Notes: a model not told the origin generated them from the letters alone. Counted from the first letter of the stretch, positions 1-8,534 are shown. The stretch: 19,605 nt of DNA from an uncultured Erysipelotrichaceae bacterium (GCA_902767005.1 CACXFY010000052.1:1-19605), one strand, 5' to 3'. Numbers and translations are program-made.

Positions 1-764
1 TTTAATTTAGGAAGATTATTATCAATATTTTCATCAGTAACTTGACCTTCACTTAAAGTAGATAATAACAATCCATAATAAGTAGCCCCTGGACTACTAG
101 TAACTGGATCAGTACTAGCTATATTAATCTTTCCATATAACTCAGTAAGTCCTACATCAGCCCAACTCTTTCCTTCAAGTATGTATTGCATTAATTTATT
201 CATGTTACTGATATAGTAAACACCATCTTTCTCAGTAACAATTCCTTCTTTCATTAATGAATCTACAACTTTTTGCCAACTATATATAACAATTGGTGTA
301 TTTAAAGTAAGACTTCCACCTAATACACTATATCTATCTGCTTCATTCTTTTCCTTATTAGGTTGCAACTTATAATAGTCATAGAATCTTTGATCTGAAG
401 TAAACAATGCATCATAAGTACTTACTCCTTCACTATGAATTGAATAACTTCCTGCTCCATTAGATATTTCATTAGCAATACCTTGATTACCTAATCCAAC
501 AGACTCACGTATTAATGGAAGAGCAACTGTTTTACCATTAGACCAATTATCAAATACTACATTTAATTTATATTTCTTTTTTAATATTTTTTGTACATCT
601 TCATCAGCTAAGAAATCTTCTTTACCACCACCAGTTGCAACATAAATAGTAGTAAGTCCTCTCTCACTAATTGTCCCATCAGAATTAAATAAAAATCTAA
701 ATCCAATAATGACTAATACTAAAGCAACAAATATACAAATACCTATAATCTGTTTTTTATTCAT
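1..764 (-). CDS. Substrate-binding protein, likely SBP-VWA type (3' end cut by window edge)
   Basis: The frame is open from an ATG at 764 to the left edge, giving 254 whole codons with no stop. AAGGAGGA lies just upstream. The start overlaps the end of the XpaC-like gene by 8 bases (ATGAATAA). The product opens with a signal anchor (KKQIIGICIFVALVLVIIGF). It then matches the first half of the SBP-VWA protein encoded at 1396-2997: YDALFTSDQ here against YDAVWLSNS there, and DPVTSSPGATYYGLLLSTL against NPVTTNSGASAYLGILTTL. These are signatures of extracellular solute-binding proteins of the molybdate/sulfate-binding (SBP_bac_11-like) type. A VWA domain would lie beyond the edge, so the full architecture is inferred from the paralogue. 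It is probably co-transcribed with the two genes before it. The ligand is unknown. Confidence 0.85.
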   Translation of the reverse strand, partial: MNKKQIIGICIFVALVLVIIGFRFLFNSDGTISERGLTTIYVATGGGKEDFLADEDVQKILKKKYKLNVVFDNWSNGKTVALPLIRESVGLGNQGIANEISNGAGSYSIHSEGVSTYDALFTSDQRFYDYYKLQPNKEKNEADRYSVLGGSLTLNTPIVIYSWQKVVDSLMKEGIVTEKDGVYYISNMNKLMQYILEGKSWADVGLTELYGKINIASTDPVTSSPGATYYGLLLSTLSEGQVTDENIDNNLPKL

Positions 765-1383
765 TTATGTTTTCCTCCTTTTTAGCATCTATCTCCGCAT
801 CATCAAAGCCATCAGCTTTTAACAATGAATCGAACACTTTCATTTCAGCATCCATATCAACAATATCTGCTTTATATAATTCAGCTAATATTTTTTTATA
901 AGCTTTATTAATTTCAACAATCATTTTATTTGTAGATTCAAAGAATTTTTTACTCTCTTGAGAAGATAAATTCTGATTTTCTATCTCATCATACCTATCT
1001 ATCAATTTAATAGTAATTGGTAAGTAATAATCAAAGAAATTATTTGCTTTTTTTAATTTTTTAGGATTTTTAGAAATAGTTTCAATTATTTTATTAACTG
1101 AATCATTTATTTGATTAAGTTCTTTTTGTATTACTTGATCTTCTATAACTGGAATCATTTCTAATATATGTTTATTTTGCTTCTTAGCTTTTTCAAGCAT
1201 AAAGTAGAGACTCGGATCAGTATCTTTAAGTGTTAATTTATTATCACCAAAGACTAATTCTCCTGCTCCAAATGCTGCAGCTCCAATTAGAAGAGATGGT
1301 AGAATTGGTGCCGATAGAACCAAATACGGTACGGCAAAGAATATACCACCAACTGCAGCTGAAGCTATTTCTTTATTCTTCAC
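757..1383 (-). CDS. XpaC-like protein (5-bromo-4-chloroindolyl phosphate hydrolysis family)
   Basis: A 208-residue protein starting at GTG, 8 bases after AGGAGG; that Shine-Dalgarno overlaps the TAG stop of the VWA gene, so translation is probably coupled. Residues 1-45 hold a glycine- and proline-rich hydrophobic stretch (AAVGGIFFAVPYLVLSAPIL), then come mostly helical segments including the LPITIKLIDRYDEIENQ block typical of the family. The tail is acidic. XpaC family members often sit beside TelA-type toxic-anion-resistance proteins, and in some Bacillota beside substrate-binding/VWA proteins, as here. The historical name describes a Bacillus phenotype and does not establish a phosphatase activity. 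I see no phosphatase motif. A membrane-associated accessory role is inferred. Confidence 0.75.
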   Translation of the reverse strand: MKNKEIASAAVGGIFFAVPYLVLSAPILPSLLIGAAAFGAGELVFGDNKLTLKDTDPSLYFMLEKAKKQNKHILEMIPVIEDQVIQKELNQINDSVNKIIETISKNPKKLKKANNFFDYYLPITIKLIDRYDEIENQNLSSQESKKFFESTNKMIVEINKAYKKILAELYKADIVDMDAEMKVFDSLLKADGFDDAEIDAKKEENINE

Positions 1384-1395
1384 TCACTGCACCTC

Positions 1396-2997
1396 CTAAT
1401 TGTATCCTCTTACTTCAGTAAAGGCATCTATTAAACTAGTTCTTCCATCAAATACTTTACCATTTGATAAATCTGCCATAAGATCTAACTGACTTCTATC
1501 AGCAGAAGCAAACATAATTGAATAAATTGGAATTTCGGTATTAATAGTTTTGTAATAATAATCTAGATCACTATAATTTCCAATATTACCTTCACCATCA
1601 GTCATTACAATTACTGATGTATTATACTTATTTCTATCTTCATATCTTAATACTTCTAATGCTTTTTTTGTAGCTGGATATAAAGCAGTAGCGCCGCTTG
1701 GCCATTCTTCTTTAATATTATTAAGTAACGTTGCCATCTCAGTAGCGTTTTTAGCAGACCATACTTTATCATAACTACTAGAGAAAGGTATAACATCTAC
1801 TATATCATCTTCACTAAATTGTAATAAATCATCAGCTGCTTTATCAGTTAAAATATAGTCCATCGCTTCTCTTAATTGTTCTTCACCTTCACCAGCCATA
1901 CTACCAGAATAATCAAGGCAGAATACTACGTGAACAGGTTTTCTTAAAGAAGTTTGATATAACATTAAAGCATCTTTAATAACTTTAGTAGAAGGATATT
2001 TTAATGGTGTAATATATTTATTTGTATCAATTCCCCATTTAGGATTAAATATCTTTTTATCAACATTACTACTAGTTCCACCATACCAAGTTCTACGACC
2101 ATTATCTGCAAGTAATTTCTGCCCTTTTTGTCCAAGCAAGAATTCTACTAACTTATCATAGATTTCTTTCTTTCTCTCATTCTTTTGATCAATATATCCA
2201 ATTGGACTATCTGAAATAGAAACACCATCAACTGGATAAACTGCATATAATATTTCTTTATTCTTACTTTCTAATTTCTTATTAATATTAATAATTGATG
2301 ACTCATAAGTAAATACCGCTTCATAATCACCTTTTAAGAAAGTATCTTCTAAGAAGTTTTCATCCCCAGCATTTCTTTCTACTCCAGAAAAGAAATCTTT
2401 TAATTTTGTCTTTAATCCTTCATTATTAAGCATATCATTAGTTAATACTTCTGGATTACCAGCTAATGTAGTTAATATACCTAAATAAGCAGAAGCTCCA
2501 CTATTAGTAGTAACTGGATTAGACATACTAAACTTAAGTTTACCATTTTTAACATTATCAACTATATCTTTAGTATAAACAGTCTTATTAACTAAACCAA
2601 GTTGTTCAGCTTTACTCTTCTTAATACCAAATACTATTGGATTGATACTAGTAGACTTAGTATCACTAATACTAACCTTACTACTATCTACAGCATACAT
2701 CCAAATAGAATTACTTAACCATACAGCGTCATACTTTTCACCTTGATTAAGTCTTTTCGTAATTTTCAAAGTATCATCATACTCAATATGAATATCAAAT
2801 CTCTCTTTTTTAGCAAATTCTTTAATTGCCGAATCTAATACACTATTCTCCGAACTTGAAATTATAGAAAAAGTCTTATCTGAATAAACATAGCCACCAT
2901 CATTAGCCTCTCTATTACAAGAAACACTAATAAAAACAACTAGAAAAACAATAATTCCTATAACCCAATACACTTTATTATTCTCATTATTATTCAT
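1396..2997 (-). CDS. Substrate-binding and VWA domain protein, membrane or lipid anchored
   Basis: A 533-residue protein. Residues 9-26 form a hydrophobic signal segment ending SVSC27, a poor lipobox, so it may be a lipoprotein or simply anchored. Residues about 40-330 look like a solute-binding fold, with YDAVWLSNS near 89 and NPVTTNSGASAYLG at 160-172. Residues about 354-530 form a von Willebrand A domain with a complete MIDAS: D362-Y-S364-G-S366, T438 in SGATALYP, and D467 in VMTDGEG. The predicted role is extracellular ligand binding and metal-dependent protein contact. GTGGAGG lies 9 bases before the ATG, and the gene has its own candidate promoter. It heads an operon with the XpaC-like gene and a second SBP-like gene. 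Family and fold are secure; ligand and partner are unknown. Confidence 0.88.
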   Translation of the reverse strand: MNNNENNKVYWVIGIIVFLVVFISVSCNREANDGGYVYSDKTFSIISSSENSVLDSAIKEFAKKERFDIHIEYDDTLKITKRLNQGEKYDAVWLSNSIWMYAVDSSKVSISDTKSTSINPIVFGIKKSKAEQLGLVNKTVYTKDIVDNVKNGKLKFSMSNPVTTNSGASAYLGILTTLAGNPEVLTNDMLNNEGLKTKLKDFFSGVERNAGDENFLEDTFLKGDYEAVFTYESSIININKKLESKNKEILYAVYPVDGVSISDSPIGYIDQKNERKKEIYDKLVEFLLGQKGQKLLADNGRRTWYGGTSSNVDKKIFNPKWGIDTNKYITPLKYPSTKVIKDALMLYQTSLRKPVHVVFCLDYSGSMAGEGEEQLREAMDYILTDKAADDLLQFSEDDIVDVIPFSSSYDKVWSAKNATEMATLLNNIKEEWPSGATALYPATKKALEVLRYEDRNKYNTSVIVMTDGEGNIGNYSDLDYYYKTINTEIPIYSIMFASADRSQLDLMADLSNGKVFDGRTSLIDAFTEVRGYN

Positions 2998-3036
2998 TAA
3001 CTCAATCCTCCACTATTAATCTACTATCTACATTTT

Positions 3037-3065
3037 ATTTTACCATTTTATTTAATCTAAAACAA
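3037..3065 (-). promoter_or_regulatory. Promoter of the SBP-VWA operon
   Basis: On the minus strand, TTGTTT (-35, 3065-3060), a 17-base spacer and TAAAAT (-10, 3042-3037), preceded by TGG, a TGn extended -10. It begins just after the upstream terminator and 39 bases before the ATG. Confidence 0.6.
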
Positions 3066-3070
3066 CAAAA

Positions 3071-3090
3071 AACAACAATACCTTGTTGTT
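3071..3090 (-). terminator. Terminator after phosphoesterase gene
   Basis: An 8-bp stem AACAACAA/TTGTTGTT with a 4-base loop is followed on the minus strand by TTTT. It lies directly after the TAA stop at 3091. The stem is AT-rich and so weak, but the position is convincing. Confidence 0.65.
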
Positions 3091-4023
3091 TTAATTTAGA
3101 TTTATTAACTCTTTTATTAATGCTTTGCTTTTTTCACCACAATTATCATATTTATGATCAATAAATATATCACTTTTAGCCATATCATCTTCACTCATTG
3201 ATTTAATTTCACCATCAAAATAATAACCATCTATTATTTGATTATTATGATTAAAAACTAATATATCTAATCTATTATCTTTTAATTCTAGTAAAGGAAC
3301 ATGATCTACGTCAAAACTACCAGTTGCATAATAAGCACAACCACCATCTATATTTAAAAAGTTTTGTTGCTTATCATATACAAATCCACGCATATCTTTT
3401 AATGGCGTATGACCTTTAATAATAAAATAACCATCTTTACTTAAGTCATTTTTATAAAGTTTTTGTGGAAAAAGAAATCCTCCAAATTCCCATTCTCTTT
3501 TCCAAACAACTTCATCTACTTCTCCATTATCATCTTTTATTTTCAAATGACAATCATCATATACATTATCTGGTGCACAAGCATGTACTAATAGAATATT
3601 ATCATTTCCAATCTTTTCATCAAATTTTTTATATAATTCTAATTCACCTAAAAAGTTTTTGAATTCTTCCATTAGTTCTTCGCCATTTTCTAAACAATCA
3701 AGTTCTCCTTCGATAACCCAACCACCATTATTCATCCAATCACACCAATGATCTATTGCTCTACCTTGCTTTCTCCTCTTTAATGCCTGATACATCATTA
3801 ATTCATGATTACCACCTAAATAATGAATTAATACCTTCCCTTTTCCATTTAATCTTTCAATAACATCAGTTAACATTCTAAAACCATCAAGTCCACGATC
3901 AATTAAATCACCATTTATATATAATTCCACATCATCAATTAAACTAATATTATCTAAATATCCCATAATAGAATCATACACTTCTCCATTACCATGTAAA
4001 TCACTAATAATAAATGTTCTCAT
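3091..4023 (-). CDS. PPP-family metallophosphoesterase (Ser/Thr phosphatase / ApaH-like)
   Basis: A 310-residue cytoplasmic protein with the ordered metal-binding motifs of the PPP calcineurin-like family: SD8-L-H10-G-N, GD39-LIDRG, GGN72-H73-E, a later His147 (LLVHACAP) and GH205TP, then IDGGCAY at 225-231. The LIDRG form of motif 2 fits bacterial PrpE/ApaH/PrpA-like enzymes acting on phosphoproteins or dinucleoside polyphosphates; the substrate cannot be told from sequence. I chose ATG at 4023 (MRTFIISDLHG), 5 bases after AGGAGG. A GTG two codons earlier overlaps that site and is unlikely. The C-terminal 60 residues are acidic and unassigned. A promoter-like TGATATAAT sits in the short gap upstream, and a terminator follows, so it may be expressed alone. 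Confidence 0.88.
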   Translation of the reverse strand: MRTFIISDLHGNGEVYDSIMGYLDNISLIDDVELYINGDLIDRGLDGFRMLTDVIERLNGKGKVLIHYLGGNHELMMYQALKRRKQGRAIDHWCDWMNNGGWVIEGELDCLENGEELMEEFKNFLGELELYKKFDEKIGNDNILLVHACAPDNVYDDCHLKIKDDNGEVDEVVWKREWEFGGFLFPQKLYKNDLSKDGYFIIKGHTPLKDMRGFVYDKQQNFLNIDGGCAYYATGSFDVDHVPLLELKDNRLDILVFNHNNQIIDGYYFDGEIKSMSEDDMAKSDIFIDHKYDNCGEKSKALIKELINLN

Positions 4024-4046
4024 AGACACCTCCTAAAAGGATACTT

Positions 4047-4055
4047 ATTATATCA
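4047..4055 (-). promoter_or_regulatory. Extended -10 promoter of phosphoesterase gene
   Basis: TGA-TATAAT on the minus strand (4055-4047), a perfect extended -10, in the 34-base gap before the phosphoesterase gene. No good -35 is seen (TTATGA at 18 bases is the best). No terminator precedes it, so it would act as an internal promoter after the acyltransferase-like gene. Confidence 0.5.
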
Positions 4056-4057
4056 TA

Positions 4058-4903
4058 CTAATTCTCAAAGTCATAATCTTGCCCAAGTTCTTTATCAAAC
4101 AATTCACTATTCTTCATAATTTCTTGAGCCATATTTACACTTTTTGCAAAGTAAAACCCATCAGCAATTCTCTCATCTAAAGTAAATGTCATATCAACAG
4201 TTCTTCTACCATCTACTTTTCTAATAGTACCAATAGTAATAATAATAGAATTAGTACCATATTCACTTAAATGATGGTAACAAGAATTAGATTTAATACT
4301 ACCTAAATTACTAAATATAACTGTTGAATAATTAGTATCTCCAGTAGTTAAAGCCTTAGGATTAATTCCCTTCTTATCCATCCATTTAACAATACCTACT
4401 ACTAAACTAAGTAACCACTTAGGTAACTTTAAAAAGTACTTAATAACATCATCCATACTATTATCACCATTATGTTTAGAATGAAAAACATCAATAGCTA
4501 ACTTCTTACTCATAGAAACACAAGTATCTTTTGGATCTAACTCTATAAAAATCATCTTCTCTTCAGCATCATCACTCATCTTATCCTTAGCCATAAATGC
4601 AAAAGATGTAGTAGGTCTCTCATATAAAGTTTTATTCTTAATAAACCTATTTAACTTTTCTCTTTTTAAAAACACTATTCCAAAACAATATAATATTGCA
4701 TGAAAATAAGTCATTTTATATTCTAAATCTCCACTCTTATTCTTCCTATCTACATACTTACATAATTCTTCTATATCAATATCAATAGTACTAGATACTT
4801 CAGCATCTACTTTCTTATCAAATATAAATGGAAATATTCCATCTATTGCTCCTGTAGGTTTAATAATTTTAGCATCACGTCTTTTTCTAGTAAATAATCC
4901 CAT
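4058..4903 (-). CDS. Acyltransferase-fold protein (chloramphenicol acetyltransferase / E2 catalytic domain-like), active-site His replaced
   Basis: A 281-residue protein resembling the catalytic domain of 2-oxoacid dehydrogenase E2 acyltransferases, with no lipoyl or subunit-binding domain. Family-like segments are the N-terminal acyltransferase strand region (ISxTIDI-like at 38-46), FSNLGSI in the second half, and a C-terminal LDERIADG at residues 242-249 that aligns with the family DHRxxDG motif. The catalytic His is Glu244 here, while Asp248 and Gly249 are kept, so classical transacylation is doubtful. AAGGAG lies 6 bases before the ATG; the ATG is 3 bases after the stop of the glycosyltransferase gene, suggesting translational coupling and a shared lipid or glycan role. 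Alternatives are a divergent active acyltransferase or a non-catalytic binding protein. Confidence 0.65.
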   Translation of the reverse strand: MGLFTRKRRDAKIIKPTGAIDGIFPFIFDKKVDAEVSSTIDIDIEELCKYVDRKNKSGDLEYKMTYFHAILYCFGIVFLKREKLNRFIKNKTLYERPTTSFAFMAKDKMSDDAEEKMIFIELDPKDTCVSMSKKLAIDVFHSKHNGDNSMDDVIKYFLKLPKWLLSLVVGIVKWMDKKGINPKALTTGDTNYSTVIFSNLGSIKSNSCYHHLSEYGTNSIIITIGTIRKVDGRRTVDMTFTLDERIADGFYFAKSVNMAQEIMKNSELFDKELGQDYDFEN

Positions 4904-4906
4904 AAT

Positions 4907-6070
4907 CTACTCCTTTATAAACTCTAAATAATTTTTATATACTTCTTTAACTACATTATCCCAGTTCTTATATACTTCTTTATAACAATTCTCACTAATA
5001 TAATTATATAATTCATTATTAGTCATCAATTCATATATTGAATCACTAAACTCTCTTTTATTTTTAACTATTATACCATTTACTCTATTAGTAATATCAC
5101 TACTAGTCTTAGATCCTTTTAAGAATATAGTAGGTACTTTTTGAGCAGCCGCTTCTATTTGTACAATAGATGAGGCATCATATAAAGATGGAAATAAAAA
5201 TAAATCACTACGTACATAATAATCTCTAAGTAATTCTCTATCTTTAACACCCCCACATAGTACTATATAATCACTCATTTTATTCTTCTCTATATAATAT
5301 TTTAATTCTAAATAATCTTGCCCATCTCCAACAAATAGCATTTTATATTTAAAATTTAATTTTCTATAATTTAGTAATTTTAGACAATCAACTATAAAAA
5401 ATATATTCTTTAACTTATTAATTCTACCAACAAATAAAAATACTTTGTCACTATCTTTTAAATCATATAATGTATTAATTCTCTCTCTAGACTTTTTAGT
5501 ATTTTTAACTAATTTCATTTCTGTCGCATTATTTAATACTTTTGGTAATTCTTTAACCCCATAATCTTCATAATATAATTCAGCCATGCCAGAATTAACT
5601 GCATAACACTGATCACATTTATTAAATACTCTAACAATCCGATTAGTAAGTATATTAGTTAACCATTTCATTTTAACTGCTCTATAAAAATCTTGTCTAA
5701 ATTGGCTATGCATAGTACCAATAATCGGTATCTTTTTATTCTTACCAATCTTAATACCTAATTTACCAATAGTAAATGGACTATGAATATGTATAATATC
5801 AAAATCAATATTATTTATTTTCTTAATAACTTTCCTATCAAATTTAGGTATTGGAAGAGAATAATCTAAAAAAGGAACTTTTATACTCTTACATCTAATT
5901 ACTTTATAAGGTAACTTACTATCATCGTAATAATCACTGTATTTAGGAACAATAACATATACATCAGCATATTCACATAGACGCCTAGCATAATTATCAA
6001 CTACCATTCCTACTCCATCTATCATCGGTGGAAATGAATCATTAAAAAGACCTATAGTTATCTTTTTCAT
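4907..6070 (-). CDS. GT4 glycosyltransferase, diacylglycerol glucosyltransferase-like
   Basis: A 387-residue GT-B fold enzyme. The N-terminal domain has GLFNDSFPPMIDGVG (7-21), a Ser/Gly loop typical of GT4, and DIIHIHSPFTIGKLG (91-105) followed by IPIIGTMHSQ. That block strongly recalls the monoglucosyldiacylglycerol synthases of Acholeplasma and related bacteria, which glucosylate membrane diacylglycerol at the cytoplasmic face. The C-terminal domain has FLFVGRINKLKN (211-222) and a donor-site block PSLYDASSIVQIEAA. In the latter, the first Glu of the usual E-x7-E is Asp298, paired with Glu306. AGGTGATGAT precedes the ATG. It is followed 3 bases later by the acyltransferase-like gene. Family is secure; the lipid substrate is inferred. 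Confidence 0.85.
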   Translation of the reverse strand: MKKITIGLFNDSFPPMIDGVGMVVDNYARRLCEYADVYVIVPKYSDYYDDSKLPYKVIRCKSIKVPFLDYSLPIPKFDRKVIKKINNIDFDIIHIHSPFTIGKLGIKIGKNKKIPIIGTMHSQFRQDFYRAVKMKWLTNILTNRIVRVFNKCDQCYAVNSGMAELYYEDYGVKELPKVLNNATEMKLVKNTKKSRERINTLYDLKDSDKVFLFVGRINKLKNIFFIVDCLKLLNYRKLNFKYKMLFVGDGQDYLELKYYIEKNKMSDYIVLCGGVKDRELLRDYYVRSDLFLFPSLYDASSIVQIEAAAQKVPTIFLKGSKTSSDITNRVNGIIVKNKREFSDSIYELMTNNELYNYISENCYKEVYKNWDNVVKEVYKNYLEFIKE

Positions 6071-6086
6071 ATCATCACCTAAAAAA

Positions 6087-6095
6087 ATTATAACA
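6087..6095 (-). promoter_or_regulatory. Extended -10 promoter of GT4/acyltransferase operon
   Basis: TGT-TATAAT on the minus strand (6095-6087), immediately after the T-tract of the deacetylase terminator and 16 bases before the ATG, implying a leader of about 10 bases that starts at the ribosome binding site. No consensus -35. Confidence 0.6.
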
Positions 6096-6100
6096 CAAAA

Positions 6101-6125
6101 AATAGCTAATTTAAAATTAGCTATT
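6101..6125 (-). terminator. Terminator after polysaccharide deacetylase gene
   Basis: A 10-bp stem AATAGCTAAT/ATTAGCTATT with a 5-base loop, then TTTT on the minus strand. The deacetylase stop codon (6121-6123) lies within the stem. Confidence 0.8.
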
Positions 6126-7380
6126 TTATATAATTAATATATTCATTTAAAGTAGTACTACTATTAAAACTAATTCTTGGAATATGATATAAATCAGATT
6201 TTTTAGTAGCTTTTTGCATACCACCAATAAAAGCCATCTTAAATCCTGCTTCTTTAATTACTTGAGTAGAATAATCATTAAACTCATAGAAAGGATAACA
6301 AAAAGCTTCAGTACCATGTAATTTATCTCTACTCTTTTTCAAATCTTCAAGTAAAAACTTCTTATCTAAACATTTAAGTCCACTACCTTGTCCCCCAGGA
6401 CACTTACCACCTACATGTAAATCATGAGTATGTGATGCAAGCTCTAAATATGGAGATTGGAATCTATCTAAATCATACCAACCAGTTATTAAGAATAATG
6501 TAGCATTCAATTTATATTCCTCTAATAATGGAATAAAGTTCCAAGCCCTAGCTCCATCATCAATAGTAATTAAAATACTCTTCTCTGGTAACCTAATCTT
6601 ACCTTCAATCCATTCTCTAAGTTCTGTTGTTGTTAAAGTAAAGTATTTATTCTCTCTTAAATAATTAAACTCTTCTCTAATCTGTTTCTCAGAGTGACAA
6701 ATAATCTCATTACAAGTTTTATCTCCTTCTAAATAAATAAAGTGATTACAAGTAACAGGAACACTAGTACTTTCAACTTCATTAGTATTATTCTTTTGAT
6801 AAGTACTCTCAACATCTTCTTTTTTAATTAAATATAATTCATTAAAATATTCTACATAATATCCTAAATCATCCTTCTTAATTATTGGTAAATCTAAAGT
6901 CTTATTTAAAGTATATATAACCTTATCACTTTTATATAATTTAACAGGATTCTTACTCTTAATATTTTCATTAAATAATAAATAATTTTTATATCGATCA
7001 TTAATTACAATAGTCTCTTTACTTGGAGTAACTTTATCATAAGAAATATAATAGTCAGTATCCATAATCTTAAAATACTTAGTATCACTATTAACCTTAA
7101 TCTTATCCAACTTTATCAAAGTATCTTTACTGATACTTCCAGCTTCTTTATAAGACTTCTTATTAAAAGAATACAACTTAGTATCTGAATCTACTTTTAC
7201 TATCTCACTATAATGTTTCTTAATTTCACTAATTCTTTTATTCCTATCATTAATAATTGCTTGTTTATGTTCTTTTTCAAAATACTTTATCGTAAACCCT
7301 AAACCAGCTCCAATAATAATTAAAAATAATAATATAAATATTACTTTTTTCTTTAATTTTCTTTTTCTTTTCTTAGCCAT
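6121..7380 (-). CDS. Membrane-anchored polysaccharide deacetylase (NodB homology, CE4)
   Basis: A 419-residue protein from the ATG at 7380 (MAKKRKRKLKKK). A TTG five codons upstream would extend the frame but lacks a site, and two nearby genes begin in the same Lys-rich way. Residues 13-31 are a membrane anchor. Residues about 60-200 hold beta-rich segments reminiscent of paired SH3-like domains. Residues about 265-410 are a NodB domain: TID274-D275-G (general base and metal), SH317-THDLH322 (metal site, of the HTYDMH subtype), and CYPFYEFND for motif 3. Such enzymes remove N-acetyl or O-acetyl groups from cell wall or capsule glycans outside the membrane. It is a single-gene unit with its own promoter and terminator. 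The family is certain; the glycan is not. Confidence 0.88.
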   Translation of the reverse strand: MAKKRKRKLKKKVIFILLFLIIIGAGLGFTIKYFEKEHKQAIINDRNKRISEIKKHYSEIVKVDSDTKLYSFNKKSYKEAGSISKDTLIKLDKIKVNSDTKYFKIMDTDYYISYDKVTPSKETIVINDRYKNYLLFNENIKSKNPVKLYKSDKVIYTLNKTLDLPIIKKDDLGYYVEYFNELYLIKKEDVESTYQKNNTNEVESTSVPVTCNHFIYLEGDKTCNEIICHSEKQIREEFNYLRENKYFTLTTTELREWIEGKIRLPEKSILITIDDGARAWNFIPLLEEYKLNATLFLITGWYDLDRFQSPYLELASHTHDLHVGGKCPGGQGSGLKCLDKKFLLEDLKKSRDKLHGTEAFCYPFYEFNDYSTQVIKEAGFKMAFIGGMQKATKKSDLYHIPRISFNSSTTLNEYINYIK

Positions 7381-7399
7381 ACATATCACACTCAAAAAA

Positions 7400-7408
7400 A
7401 TTATACCA
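7400..7408 (-). promoter_or_regulatory. Extended -10 promoter of deacetylase gene
   Basis: TGG-TATAAT on the minus strand (7408-7400), placed within a few bases of the preceding terminator T-tract and 19 bases before the ATG. No clear -35. Confidence 0.6.
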
Positions 7409-7413
7409 CAAAA

Positions 7414-7434
7414 AAGTAGAACTTTGTTCTACTT
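7414..7434 (-). terminator. Terminator after phosphodiester glycosidase gene 1
   Basis: A 9-bp stem AAGTAGAAC/GTTCTACTT with a 3-base loop, then Ts on the minus strand. The upstream gene's TAG stop (7429-7431) is part of the stem. Confidence 0.85.
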
Positions 7435-8505
7435 AAAACTTGTTTTTATTGGAGCTTTAGCTGGTTTATTACTTCTATTAGTAACTATCCAAGCATTAGA
7501 TACAGTTCTACCACCATATTCTCCTCCAGCACTTGGTCTATTCCATAACTTTCCTTCAATTGACATAGTACTAGATGCTCCACCATCTAAGTTTGCAGCA
7601 TTATATGCTTTATATCTAAGTAATACTTCAATAACATCATTCATAGTAGCACCTGTACTATAACCTGGAAGTCTACCTTCAATTATAAGTAATAATACTA
7701 CACCATCTTTTCTTTGCGCAATTACACTTCTAGGAGCAGTACCCCATCCACCATCACCATGGATCTTAGATACTTTTCCATTAACTATTAAAAATGGTCC
7801 AAATTCAACAGCTTCTTCCATTCCATCTTTAATCGCAACTTCTGGTTTCTTACTAGTTAAATACATTTTATGATCTTTAGTAAATCCAATTAAACCACCA
7901 GAACCACCACTATGAGTCCAAATAACCTTACTATCTTTAATAATAGTACCATATGGAACAGAACCATTGCCCCATCCATCTAAGTCTTCGAACCCACCAC
8001 CATTAATACCAACTAGTCCATCATTATTCTTAACTAATGTATTAACAGATTGTCCAGCTCTACCTAATTTACTACTAACTGCAAGTTCTACATCTGCTGG
8101 ATCATATACTCCTATTAACCAACCTTTATATTTAGGTTCAACTAATCTAATAGTTTTATATACATCATTACCTGCATCCTTAGCAAATAACTCTTTCTCA
8201 TACTTACTAGTAAGCTTTCTCTTCTTATTACCACCAATAACTATATCATCTAAATTAATCTCTTCATTAACTTGTTCAATATAGTTTTCACTCATAATTT
8301 TATTAACAGTATCTTCATCATATAAAGTATAAGCTAAATACTTATGTTTCATAGTTGTCATAGCTGTAGGTATCCAAAAAGCTTTAAAATTCTCATTATT
8401 AATAAGTATTAAACCATCTATAACTAATAAATCTAATAAAAAGATCAATATTGTTATTTTACTAAGTTTTAAACGTAATCTCTTCTTCTTTTTAGTTTTA
8501 GCCAT
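7429..8505 (-). CDS. Phosphodiester glycosidase family protein (NAGPA domain), copy 1
   Basis: A 358-residue protein. It has a Lys-rich cytoplasmic start (MAKTKKKKRLRLKL), an anchor at 17-36, a juxtamembrane segment with AMTTMKHKYLAYTLYDED (48-65), and an extracellular NAGPA (DUF2233) domain from about 120. Domain signatures are GINGGGF (166-172), GPFLIVNG (236-243), APRSVIAQ (257-264) and NLDGGASS (305-312). The founding family member removes GlcNAc from a mannose-6-phosphate diester in animals. Bacterial members are thought to cleave or modify sugar phosphodiesters in surface polymers. GGAG lies 8 bases before the ATG. It is a single-gene unit and a paralogue of the protein at 12060-13088. 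Teichoic-acid-like or phospho-glycan substrates are a guess. Confidence 0.9.
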   Translation of the reverse strand: MAKTKKKKRLRLKLSKITILIFLLDLLVIDGLILINNENFKAFWIPTAMTTMKHKYLAYTLYDEDTVNKIMSENYIEQVNEEINLDDIVIGGNKKRKLTSKYEKELFAKDAGNDVYKTIRLVEPKYKGWLIGVYDPADVELAVSSKLGRAGQSVNTLVKNNDGLVGINGGGFEDLDGWGNGSVPYGTIIKDSKVIWTHSGGSGGLIGFTKDHKMYLTSKKPEVAIKDGMEEAVEFGPFLIVNGKVSKIHGDGGWGTAPRSVIAQRKDGVVLLLIIEGRLPGYSTGATMNDVIEVLLRYKAYNAANLDGGASSTMSIEGKLWNRPSAGGEYGGRTVSNAWIVTNRSNKPAKAPIKTSFK

Positions 8506-8534
8506 ATATCTCTCTCCAAATACATCTCTAGATA

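Noticed and set aside
7424..8284. Plus-strand open frames of 79 and 105 codons
   Set aside because: Antisense to a complete phosphodiester glycosidase gene, with no recognisable domain or start signal.
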